A DNA stretch of 43,573 bases from assembly GCA_947650155.1 (NCBI GenBank), contig CANSUS010000031.1, positions 1 to 43,573 on the forward strand, given 5' to 3'. A program made the translations under genes and the position numbers. Shown here piece after piece: positions 31,520-38,409 of this stretch (positions are counted from its first letter, which is position 1; every line of letters begins with the position of its first letter). Under the pieces are notes generated by a model. The model saw only the letters and a list, made by a program, of their open reading frames with translations. It had not been told where the DNA came from and did no database searches. This stretch comes from an uncultured Lachnospiraceae bacterium. GTDB lineage: Bacteria; Bacillota; Clostridia; Lachnospirales; Lachnospiraceae.

Positions 31520-32545
31520 ATGGAGAAAAAGAACATCGACTGGGAAAACATCGGCTTTGGTTATATCAAGACAGAAAAAAGATATGTTTCCAATTATAAA
31601 GAAGGCGCATGGGACGGCGGCGTGCTGACAGAGGATGATACGGTAGTAATCAGCGAATGTGCAGGCGTGCTTCAGTATGCGCAGACAATTTTTGAAGGAT
31701 TAAAGGCGTATACAACGGACGATGGGCATATTGTAACGTTTCGTCCTGATTTAAATGCAGAACGTATGGAAGCTTCTGCAACAAGACTGGAAATGCCGGC
31801 ATTTCCAAAGGAAAGGTTTTTAGATGCGATCGATCAGGTAGTAAGGGCAAATGAGGCTTATGTCCCGCCTTATGGTTCAGGCGCGACGTTATATATCCGC
31901 CCTTATATGTTTGGGTCTAATCCGGTTATCGGGGTAAAGCCCGCGGATGAATACCAGTTCCGCGTATTTACAACTCCTGTGGGACCTTATTTCAAAGGAG
32001 GAGCAAAGCCCCTGACGATCCGTGTCAGTGATTTTGACCGCGCGGCGCCGCACGGAACCGGTCATATCAAAGCGGGTCTCAACTACGCCATGAGTTTACA
32101 CGCTATTGTTTCCGCGCATAAAGAAGGTTTTGATGAAAATATGTACTTAGATCCGGGTACAAGGACAAAGGTAGAAGAAACAGGAGGGGCAAATTTCCTG
32201 TTCGTAACAAAGGATGGAAAGGTAGTAACGCCAAAATCAGACAGTATCCTGCCGTCTATCACCCGCCGTTCTCTAATGCATGTAGCGAAGGAATATCTGG
32301 GACTTGAGGTGGAAGAGAGGGAAGTATTGTTTGAAGAAGTAAAAGATATGGCGGAATGCGGACTTTGTGGAACGGCAGCAGTAATTTCCCCTGTAGGAAA
32401 GATTGTGGATCATGGAAAAGAAATCTGTATTCCAAGCGGTATGGAGCAGATGGGACCGATAACGCAGAAACTTTACGATACCCTAACAGGAATCCAGATG
32501 GGACGGATCGAAGCGCCGGAAGGATGGATTCGCGTGATTAAATAA
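31520..32545 (+). CDS. ilvE: branched-chain amino acid aminotransferase
   Basis: The 341-residue protein is a fold-type IV PLP enzyme. ISECAGVLQYAQTIFEGLKAY (substrate entry) comes first, then GSGATLYIRPYMFG, GTGHIKAGLNYAMSLHA with the PLP Lys in HIKAGLNY (about residue 196), and LDPGTRTKVEETGGANFLFV. ILPSITRRSL and CGLCGTAAVISPV follow, the latter a conserved Cys-x-x-Cys of BCAT2-type enzymes. It interconverts Val, Leu and Ile with their 2-oxo acids using glutamate. It is probably monocistronic, with a gap of 47 bases from folA and its own terminator. The GAGGAG site lies 13 bases before the ATG, a little far. Confidence 0.95.
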   Translation: MEKKNIDWENIGFGYIKTEKRYVSNYKEGAWDGGVLTEDDTVVISECAGVLQYAQTIFEGLKAYTTDDGHIVTFRPDLNAERMEASATRLEMPAFPKERFLDAIDQVVRANEAYVPPYGSGATLYIRPYMFGSNPVIGVKPADEYQFRVFTTPVGPYFKGGAKPLTIRVSDFDRAAPHGTGHIKAGLNYAMSLHAIVSAHKEGFDENMYLDPGTRTKVEETGGANFLFVTKDGKVVTPKSDSILPSITRRSLMHVAKEYLGLEVEEREVLFEEVKDMAECGLCGTAAVISPVGKIVDHGKEICIPSGMEQMGPITQKLYDTLTGIQMGRIEAPEGWIRVIK

Positions 32546-32594
32546 GAAAGCCATTAAGCCGTGTTCGATGGGAATAAGCGGCAGGTTTTAACAG

Positions 32595-32639
32595 ACAGCG
32601 GGCTTGCACACAGCATGATGTGAATGTCCGCTGTTTTTT
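32595..32639 (+). terminator. rho-independent terminator
   Basis: ACAGCGG and CCGCTGT flank a 26-base loop and are followed by six T. It ends ilvE. Confidence 0.65.
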
Positions 32640-32653
32640 GTGAGAGGATTAAG

Positions 32654-33133
32654 ATGGAAGAGGAAAAGAGAAAAAAGGTTTCGGATTCTCTGATTGAGCA
32701 GGTATACCAGATCAGACCTGAGCATTTAAACGGCGCAGGCAGGTTATTTGGCGGACGCCTGATGGAATGGATCGACGAGGCGGCGGGACTGGTCGGAATC
32801 AGACATGCACAGTCAAATGTCATTACGGCGTCGGTGGACAACCTGAAATTTATCAGGGGCGCGTATCAGAATGATCTGGTGGTTTTAATAGGAAAACTCA
32901 CCTATGTGGGCAATTCTTCTATGGAAGTCAGGGTGGATACTTATGTGGAAAGTCTGGACGGGATCAGGAAACCGATCAACAGGGCGTATGTAACGGTAGT
33001 GGCTGTGGACGGGAACGGGAAACCCATGAAAGTGCCGGGACTAATCAGTGAAAGCGAATCGGAAAAGGCAGAATGGGAAGCCGGGATTAAAAGAAGGGAA
33101 ATGCGCAGGCAGAGAAAGGAAGAAGGATTTTAA
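32654..33133 (+). CDS. hotdog-fold acyl-CoA thioesterase
   Basis: The protein has 159 residues from the ATG at 32654 behind AGAGGAT. The single hotdog domain has the YciA/BACH pattern: PEHLNGAGRLFGGRLMEWIDEAAGLVGIRHA (active helix, with the Asp of WIDEAA), VITASVDNLKFIRGAYQNDLVVLIGKLTYVGNSSMEVRVDTYVE and NRAYVTVVAVDGNGKP. It cleaves acyl-CoA thioesters in the cytosol. The family makes hexamers, and substrate range is not readable here. The last 25 residues are a charged Arg/Lys/Glu tail. Confidence 0.9.
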   Translation: MEEEKRKKVSDSLIEQVYQIRPEHLNGAGRLFGGRLMEWIDEAAGLVGIRHAQSNVITASVDNLKFIRGAYQNDLVVLIGKLTYVGNSSMEVRVDTYVESLDGIRKPINRAYVTVVAVDGNGKPMKVPGLISESESEKAEWEAGIKRREMRRQRKEEGF

Positions 33134-33172
33134 GAGATATAAAAGAGTGTTGGTAAAGTTTTATAAAAATTG

Positions 33173-33198
33173 GAAACCATTTTTGGCAAAATGGTTTC
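33173..33198. promoter_or_regulatory. operator-like inverted repeat 1 (TetR)
   Basis: GAAACCATTTT and AAAATGGTTTC form a perfect 11-base inverted repeat around TGGC, ending at the base before the -35. It may also terminate the thioesterase gene, as TTGTTTTC follows. Confidence 0.6.
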
Positions 33199-33227
33199 TT
33201 GTTTTCTACAGAAAGTGATGATACAAT
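33199..33227 (+). promoter_or_regulatory. promoter of tetR-like gene
   Basis: TTGTTT (33199-33204) and TACAAT (33222-33227) are 17 bases apart and lie between the two GGAAACC/GGTTTCC inverted repeats, the usual arrangement of an autoregulated TetR promoter. Confidence 0.55.
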
Positions 33228-33230
33228 ATA

Positions 33231-33258
33231 GGAAACCGAGAATAAAAAAAGGGTTTCC
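33231..33258. promoter_or_regulatory. operator-like inverted repeat 2 (TetR)
   Basis: GGAAACC (33231) is inverted as GGTTTCC (to 33258), sharing its half-site with repeat 1. It covers the expected transcript start. Confidence 0.55.
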
Positions 33259-33283
33259 AACAGCAGATGGAAATGAGGGGACT

Positions 33284-33844
33284 ATGGAGCTGAGAGAGGA
33301 AATATTGGAAGGGACGATACAGGCTTTTAACCAAAAAGGGCTTAAATTTACGATGGAGGATCTGGCCAGGCTGCTTAAGATGAGCAAAAAGACGATCTAC
33401 ACAGTGTTTCGTGATAAAGAGGAGTTGTTTCTTGCTATGGTGGATTACCTGTTTGATTCTATCAAAGAAAGCGAAAGACAGGTAATGGAAAATACCGGAC
33501 TTTCTACGCTTGAAAAGATTAAAGCGGTGATGGGCGTTATGCCGGAAGGATATAAGGAGGTAGACTTCAGGCAGTTATATATGCTCAAGGACAAGTATCC
33601 GGCGATCTATGGGCAGGTGGAGAAGCGTTTGGAAACAGGATGGGAGATGACGATTGCTCTTTTGGAACAGGGGATGGAAGAGGGAGTGATCCGGCAGGTG
33701 AAAATTCCAATTTTAAAGATGATGATGGAATCTGCATTAGAGCAGTTTTTCCAGAGAGATATTCTGGTCAGGCATAACATCTCTTACCATGAAGCGCTGG
33801 ACGAGGTGGTAACGATTTTGGTGGACGGAATCAGGGCGGAGTGA
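33284..33844 (+). CDS. TetR-family transcriptional regulator
   Basis: The protein has 186 residues from the ATG at 33284 after GAGGGG. N-terminal helix-turn-helix (about 5-50): ILEGTIQAFNQKGLKFTMEDLARLLKMSKKTIYTVFRDKEELF. The C-terminal ligand domain is helical, with the pocket unknown. Two matching inverted repeats flank its promoter, so it probably represses itself and perhaps the symporter gene 97 bases downstream. The leader from the promoter to the ATG is about 50 bases. Confidence 0.88.
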   Translation: MELREEILEGTIQAFNQKGLKFTMEDLARLLKMSKKTIYTVFRDKEELFLAMVDYLFDSIKESERQVMENTGLSTLEKIKAVMGVMPEGYKEVDFRQLYMLKDKYPAIYGQVEKRLETGWEMTIALLEQGMEEGVIRQVKIPILKMMMESALEQFFQRDILVRHNISYHEALDEVVTILVDGIRAE

Positions 33845-33941
33845 AAGGACCGCGAAAGCGGTATATCTGGAAGGTTGAATAAAAATGCGTTTTCAGCCTG
33901 TAGATTTAAGGCGCATCGCATTGCGCAGATGGGGATAAAGG

Positions 33942-35312
33942 ATGAAATTATCAGTAAAGGAAAAAATTTCTTATGGACTTGGAGCAGTGGGAAAGGATAT
34001 GGTTTATATGCTTTCCGCCAGTTATATTTTATACTATTATCAGGATATTTTGGGAGTGAGCGCCATTGCTATGGGAATAATATTGATGGCGGCAAGAGTA
34101 TTTGACGCATTCAATGATCCGATTATGGGTGTAGTGGTGGCAAAGACTAAAACCCGTTTTGGGAAATTTCGTCCGTGGCTTTTGATTGGTACTGTTTTAA
34201 ATGCTGTGATTTTGTATTTTATGTTTGCCGCACCGCCTGCATTAACAGGAAACGGTTTGATTGTTTATGCGGCAGCCGCGTATATTTTATGGGGAATCAC
34301 CTATACGATGATGGATATTCCCTTCTGGTCCATGATTCCGGCTTTTACGGAAGGAGGCAGAGAAAGAGAGGGGCTGACGACATTAGCGCGTTCCTGCGCA
34401 GGGGTTGGTTCTGCCATTGTTACTATTATTACAATGCAGTGTGTGTATTTACTGGGAAAAGGAAACGAGCGTGCGGGATTTCAATGGTTTGCCTTAATCA
34501 TAGCCGTTTTATTCGTTGTCTTTACAGTGATAACCTGTATGACGATTAAAGAGAAGTCGACGGTGGATGTGGATTCGCCTTCCGTGGGGCAGATGTTTAA
34601 AGCGCTTCTGCAAAACGATCAGGCGATGACAGTTGTCATTACGATTGTTTTGATTAACTGTTCAATTTATCTTACTTCTAATCTTGTGATTTATTTTTTC
34701 AAATATGATTTCGGAGGGGAAGCATGGTATAGCAGTTATACATTATTTAACACGTTTGGCGGCGCCGTACAGATTTTGTCAATGATGCTTTTCTTTCCGC
34801 TGCTTCGTAAATTTCTGAGCACTATAAAGATTTTTTATGTGAGTTTTGCAATGGCAGTTTCAGGATATATATTTTTACTTGTTTTGGCTTTTACCAATAT
34901 GTCCAGTATTTTCCTGTTGTTTATTCCGGGATTTTTTATCTTTGCTGCAAATGGAATGTTAACAGTGCTTACGACAGTGTTCCTTGCCAATACGGTAGAT
35001 TATGGGGAACTGAAAAATAAAAGAAGGGATGAGAGCGTTATCTTTTCCATGCAGACTTTTGTGGTAAAACTGGCTTCAGGAGTAGCGGTACTGATTGCTT
35101 CTGTTTGTTTGAAATTATGTAATCTGAGCAATGATACTTCGGACGCCGCAGTATCGGCAGCAGGGGCTTCCGTAGCAGGGCTGCGTTTGACAATGACAGT
35201 GATTCCAATCGCGGGACTTTTAATTGCTGTATTTTTATTCCATAAGAAATATATACTAACGGAAGAAAAGGTAGAGGAGATTGCGGAGAAGATCCGTGGA
35301 AAGGACTTCTAA
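33942..35312 (+). CDS. GPH-family sugar:cation symporter (MelB-like)
   Basis: The protein has 456 residues with about twelve hydrophobic helices. Typical GPH/MelB blocks are KISYGLGAVGKDMVYMLSASYILYYYQDILG, the MGIILMAARVFDAFNDPIMG segment carrying the cation-site Asp residues, TKTRFGKFRPWLLIGT, and YTMMDIPFWSMIPAFT. In the second half, NTVDYGELKNKRRDESVIFSMQTF matches the GPH signature. It couples uptake of a glycoside or sugar to Na+ or H+. It follows a TetR regulator in the same direction. A GH27 hydrolase lies about 18 kb upstream, and linking the two is speculative. Confidence 0.92.
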   Translation: MKLSVKEKISYGLGAVGKDMVYMLSASYILYYYQDILGVSAIAMGIILMAARVFDAFNDPIMGVVVAKTKTRFGKFRPWLLIGTVLNAVILYFMFAAPPALTGNGLIVYAAAAYILWGITYTMMDIPFWSMIPAFTEGGREREGLTTLARSCAGVGSAIVTIITMQCVYLLGKGNERAGFQWFALIIAVLFVVFTVITCMTIKEKSTVDVDSPSVGQMFKALLQNDQAMTVVITIVLINCSIYLTSNLVIYFFKYDFGGEAWYSSYTLFNTFGGAVQILSMMLFFPLLRKFLSTIKIFYVSFAMAVSGYIFLLVLAFTNMSSIFLLFIPGFFIFAANGMLTVLTTVFLANTVDYGELKNKRRDESVIFSMQTFVVKLASGVAVLIASVCLKLCNLSNDTSDAAVSAAGASVAGLRLTMTVIPIAGLLIAVFLFHKKYILTEEKVEEIAEKIRGKDF

Positions 35313-35413
35313 AATTCACGTTATGGAAGATGGGAATGTAACATTGAGACACCAGCAGAAAGCGGCGTAACAGCGACAAACTGCTTTGCATGGAAAAGTA
35401 AATAGAGGTAGAA

Positions 35414-35455
35414 CAAAGGGGATTTATCTTGTGTTAGATGGATTCCCCTTTTTTA
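35414..35455 (+). terminator. rho-independent terminator
   Basis: AAAGGGGA pairs with TCCCCTTT around a 20-base loop and is followed by a T-run. It ends the symporter gene. Confidence 0.7.
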
Positions 35456-35473
35456 TGTAAATCAGTTGAAGGG

Positions 35474-35510
35474 AAGGACTATTCAAGTGTAAGTGCTTGG
35501 ATAGTCCTTA
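35474..35510 (+). terminator. second terminator hairpin preceding intron remnant
   Basis: AAGGACTAT-T-CAAG and CTTG-G-ATAGTCCTT form a 13-pair stem with one mismatch, followed by ATTTAT. The intron-like sequence starts six bases later. Group IIC introns are known to insert just behind such hairpins. Confidence 0.7.
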
Positions 35511-35515
35511 TTTAT

Positions 35516-35664
35516 GTGCGCCTTGCGGCGCACGTCGCTAACGGGTGAAAGTCCCTAATCCGCCCTAGTAGTGGGAAGGATACAGCCAATGACAAGGGTG
35601 TCCATCGTGAGGTGGAATCTGAAGGAAGTCGGACAACCACTACAATCATTGACAGGAAGATGGA
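35516..35664 (+). mobile_element. 5' remnant of group II intron
   Basis: The segment starts GTGCGCC, the 5' end of bacterial group II introns. It continues with domain I signatures: AACGGGTGAAAGTCCC, CCGCCCTAGTAGTGGGAAGGA, GGGTGTCCATCGTGAGGTGG and AATCTGAAGGAAGTCGGAC. The reverse transcriptase/maturase gene and the domain V/VI 3' end are missing. Foreign sequence resumes near 35665. It cannot splice or move by itself. Confidence 0.7.
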
Positions 35665-35689
35665 TAAATCCTGAAAGGAAATGCTACAG

Positions 35690-35845
35690 ATGCCATATCC
35701 ATTTCCCTATCCATACTCCTATCCGGCAGTGACGAACGCACAGCCACCAGTACCGGCACAGCAACAGCAGAGAGAGATACAGCCAAAAACCGAAGAACTG
35801 AATGAGACCGCCCTCAGCTTTATGGATGGTCTCATGGGAATCTGA
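35690..35845 (+). CDS. 51-aa Pro/Tyr/Gln-rich peptide, mobile element
   Basis: The ATG at 35690, nine bases after AAAGGA, opens 51 codons. The N-terminus is a Pro-aromatic repeat (MPYPFPYPYSYPAV). A run of Pro/Gln follows (AQPPVPAQQQQRE), then a short amphipathic tail (ELNETALSFMDGLMGI). It precedes the 405-aa element gene by 63 bases in the same direction. The compositional bias and good ribosome site argue for a real small gene of the element. Family unknown. Confidence 0.5.
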   Translation: MPYPFPYPYSYPAVTNAQPPVPAQQQQREIQPKTEELNETALSFMDGLMGI

Positions 35846-35908
35846 CAGGGTGCTTTACGCATCCTGTTTTCTTTTGGGAAGAAAATATTATTATGCAAGG
35901 AGGCAGTA

Positions 35909-37126
35909 TTGGAAGAATACCAGATCAAGGACGTTGATATAAAACAATTCCTGCATTTGGTGATTGGGGCAGACGGAAAGCCGCCCGTAGATTTTGAACT
36001 GTTACAAAAGGAAGGGCATTACATAGTCCATTTAGGACAGGACAGAAATTTCTGCCTGAAAGAACGGGAGATTTACCTTAAGGAGAGCGTTGAGAACCTT
36101 ATCGCAAAGTCTTTCTGCTATTTCTCACTGGCAGGAACAACCTTTGCCATACACATAAAAGACAAAACAGGGAAAGCGGACATTTCCGTACTGGATAACC
36201 GCAGGTTTTCAAAGGTGGTTACAAAGCGGCAGGTCAGGGGGAAATCCCTTACAATCCGCTACAGGGGAGGCAGGATGAAAAAGTGCCGCCTTTCCACCGA
36301 CCAGTATATCAGAGGACCTTTCGGGGAGAAGGTTGCCCTTATCAGTTATGGCTATCTTGCCGATGGGCTGATGCAGATGCGGCGTGATATGCTTTCCGGC
36401 AGAGGGGAGATAAGCATCATTACCTATGAAGCAGAAAATGAGCGCTCCCTGTCAGCAGTGGCAAGGGAAGCGGCAGCAGGGAGGGAACGGAATCTGGAGG
36501 AAAAGACCTTGGATCAGTTTAAGACGGAGTGGGAAGAGAGGGAGCTTTTGCAGGCATTGGCGAAACAGAATTACTGCCCGGAGCTTTCGGATAAGGAAAA
36601 GCTGGCTGCCATCCGGCAGTTGATCAACGACGGGGGTTGTAGGAGGATACCAATAGAGACAGCGAAAAAAGCAAGAGCGTTCAATATCCCATGCTTTGTT
36701 CCGGCAAGGGGAGGGGAGATGGATTTTGTGAGGGATGTAAATTCACTGGATAAGAATATTCCCATATACATAAAGGCAGGATGGGATAAGATGCTGGATA
36801 TCCTTGCAAACCGTAAACCGGTTTCCTGCACACGGAGCATTTTAAAAGACATGGAAAAGGCGGCGCGGGATGCTTATGAAAAAGCAGCGGAGGATGATAA
36901 ACCACAACTGGCAGGAGTGGAGATAAAGATAGCTGTTTTTCTTGAAGCATTGGACAGATATTGTATTTCGGACATTTTGCAGGGGGAAAATGATAGAAAT
37001 ATAAAGGTGCCGGATTTCCTGTCAGCACCGGAGAAGGAGAAGTTCTGCTATCTTCTGAATAAAGAAGAAAAGAAGGTTACGATGGTGGCAGACAGGACAA
37101 TGGAATACTATGGGAAAACCCGCTGA
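35909..37126 (+). CDS. mobile-element protein, hypothetical
   Basis: The 405-residue protein begins at TTG 35909 behind AAGGAGG. The first 190 residues are beta/alpha with a long strand-rich part (LLQKEGHYIVHLGQDRNFCLKERE, FAIHIKDKTGKADISVLDNRRFSKVV, RGKSLTIRYRGGRMKKC). The rest is helical and charged. No nuclease, ATPase or helix-turn-helix motif is visible. GC content is higher than in the defence genes after it, and the gene lies between a group II intron scar and an oriT-like region. It is therefore probably an accessory gene of a conjugative or mobilizable element. I do not recognise the family. Confidence 0.6.
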   Translation: MEEYQIKDVDIKQFLHLVIGADGKPPVDFELLQKEGHYIVHLGQDRNFCLKEREIYLKESVENLIAKSFCYFSLAGTTFAIHIKDKTGKADISVLDNRRFSKVVTKRQVRGKSLTIRYRGGRMKKCRLSTDQYIRGPFGEKVALISYGYLADGLMQMRRDMLSGRGEISIITYEAENERSLSAVAREAAAGRERNLEEKTLDQFKTEWEERELLQALAKQNYCPELSDKEKLAAIRQLINDGGCRRIPIETAKKARAFNIPCFVPARGGEMDFVRDVNSLDKNIPIYIKAGWDKMLDILANRKPVSCTRSILKDMEKAARDAYEKAAEDDKPQLAGVEIKIAVFLEALDRYCISDILQGENDRNIKVPDFLSAPEKEKFCYLLNKEEKKVTMVADRTMEYYGKTR

Positions 37127-37167
37127 TAGAAGTGGGAAGAGCGGCGGCTGCCGATTCCACCAGATAC

Positions 37168-37292
37168 TTTCCGCTTGGCTGTAAACCATTGGGGAGGGTG
37201 GGCGGTGTCAAGCATTTTCGGCTAGGACTAAAATGCTTGACGCCGCACGCACTCCCCAATACAATCCAAGAGGCGAAAAGTATCTGGAAGCG
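37168..37292. repeat. large imperfect inverted repeat
   Basis: Outer arms AGATACTTTCCGC and its inverted copy near 37275-37287 enclose inner arms of 31 bases (27 matching), running from ATTGGGGAG to GTCAAGCATTTT and back from AAAATGCTTGAC to CTCCCCAAT. The loop (CGGCTAGGACT) is 11 bases. It forms a strong stem on either strand and has no reading frame. Confidence 0.65.
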
Positions 37293-37633
37293 TGGAGAAA
37301 TGATATCGAAGCAGGGAATTTGATTTCCAATGGTGAAAAAATGCTATCTGGAAGGGATTTTTGATATCCCTGAAAAGGGGCAAAAAAAGGCTGCTATCTG
37401 GCAAAGGATTTTGAAATCTGAAAAAGAGGGCAATGCAATCGGCAGGTAAAATCTGATATCCAGTATAATGTTTTTGCAATCCCGAAAAAAGAATTGATAT
37501 CAAAATAAGAAATATGGAGGATTTAAGGGGGTTCGGGGTACTCCCCGACAAGATTCAGCATTTCGTGCCCACGAAATGCGTATCTTGCGGCGTTCCATAG
37601 AACGCCCTCTCCCCAAAAAGAAAGGAGAGGCAC
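37279..37633 (+). other. repeat-rich leader and oriT-like region before mobC
   Basis: No gene is visible. TATCTGG occurs at 37281, 37345 and 37395, each followed by GATATC or GAAATC-type half palindromes. GGGGTACTCCCC lies at 37536-37547. The stretch from 37558 carries the oriT-like inverted repeats described separately. The mobC ribosome site closes the region. Confidence 0.5.
37558..37606 (+). other. oriT-like site
   Basis: GCATTTCGT (37558-37566) and ACGAAATGC (37571-37579) form a perfect nine-base inverted repeat. TATCTTGC and a second inverted repeat GGCGTTC/GAACGCC (37589-37606) follow. Paired repeats next to a short nic-like TATCTTGC, directly upstream of mobC, are the usual layout of mobilization origins. 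The exact nic base is not known. Confidence 0.55.
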
Positions 37634-37972
37634 ATGGCAAGACCAAAAGGCGAAAACACGCTTCGGAAGCACTTTAAGCTGACCGAAGAGACCGCAAGAA
37701 TCTTAGCGGAACGTTCCAAAGCAGAAAATATGAATGAATCGGAATATATCCGTTACCTGCTTTTAAACCAGACGGAACATCCAAAGAGCAGGGAGCTGGA
37801 ACTGGAAGTGATGCGGCTGCGGAATGAGATAAATAAAATCGGCGTGAATATCAATCAGATAGTGAAAAATAATAATTTGTACATATATAACGGAGAAGAA
37901 AAGAGGCAACTAAAAAAGTATTTGGAAGAGATAGTGATGTTGCAAAAGATGATGTTAAGCAGACTGGCTTAG
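37634..37972 (+). CDS. mobC: MobC-like relaxosome accessory protein
   Basis: The 112-residue protein has a basic start (MARPKGENTLRKHFKLTEETARILAERSKAENMNESEYIRYLLLNQ), which is a ribbon-helix-helix DNA-binding unit. A helical part with the MobC phrase LRNEINKIGVNINQIVKNNN follows, and a closing helix. MobC binds oriT and helps the relaxase open the strands. The ATG follows AAAGGAGAGG. The relaxase gene normally next to it is absent: a defence-like cluster begins 89 bases later. If the protein is made, it would need a relaxase from elsewhere. Confidence 0.85.
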   Translation: MARPKGENTLRKHFKLTEETARILAERSKAENMNESEYIRYLLLNQTEHPKSRELELEVMRLRNEINKIGVNINQIVKNNNLYIYNGEEKRQLKKYLEEIVMLQKMMLSRLA

Positions 37973-38061
37973 AAAATATGCTTTGGAGTAACTTTTATCT
38001 TTATGTTATAATTTTGTCAGGGAAAAGTATGAATTATATATTATTATTTTGGGAGGCACAT

Positions 38062-38391
38062 ATGGCATCACTATTAAAGAATTTGAAATGGCTAGAAAGT
38101 TGGGAGAAAAATAAAAAACATAATATTGAAGTTGGGTTTGATAACCATGACTTACTGAAAGGCTATATACCTATAACAGAGTATCGATCGATCGAAGAAG
38201 TTCCGAATATAGATTTTTTCAATGAATTGAAAAAACTAAAGCCGAAATATTATGATTCACAGGAAATTATTTATGGGGAGGTAATTTGCTACATAAGAGA
38301 TGAAAAATACCGGGTTGCTTATCATTATGATAAAGGCTGTTATATGATAATGGATGCTGATGATTCTGTCATAAAAAGATTGAAAGCTTAA
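38062..38391 (+). CDS. hypothetical protein upstream of Septu-like pair
   Basis: The protein has 109 residues from the ATG at 38062, five bases after GGGAGG; the open frame before it has no ribosome site. It is a single small alpha/beta domain: LLKNLKWLESWEKNKKHNIEVGFDNHDLLKGYI, then EIIYGEVICYIRDEKYRVAYHYDKGCYMIMDADDSVIKRL. No family is recognised. It lies 18 bases before the ATPase gene on the same strand and shares its AT-rich composition, so it belongs to the same operon. It may be a third component or a regulator. Confidence 0.55.
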   Translation: MASLLKNLKWLESWEKNKKHNIEVGFDNHDLLKGYIPITEYRSIEEVPNIDFFNELKKLKPKYYDSQEIIYGEVICYIRDEKYRVAYHYDKGCYMIMDADDSVIKRLKA

Positions 38392-38409
38392 AGAAGGTCG
38401 GATCAGAAA

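Noticed and set aside
37279-37420. Possible CRISPR array from repeated TATCTGG units
   Set aside because: Only three short, diverged copies with unequal spacing and no cas genes; repeat length far below CRISPR size.
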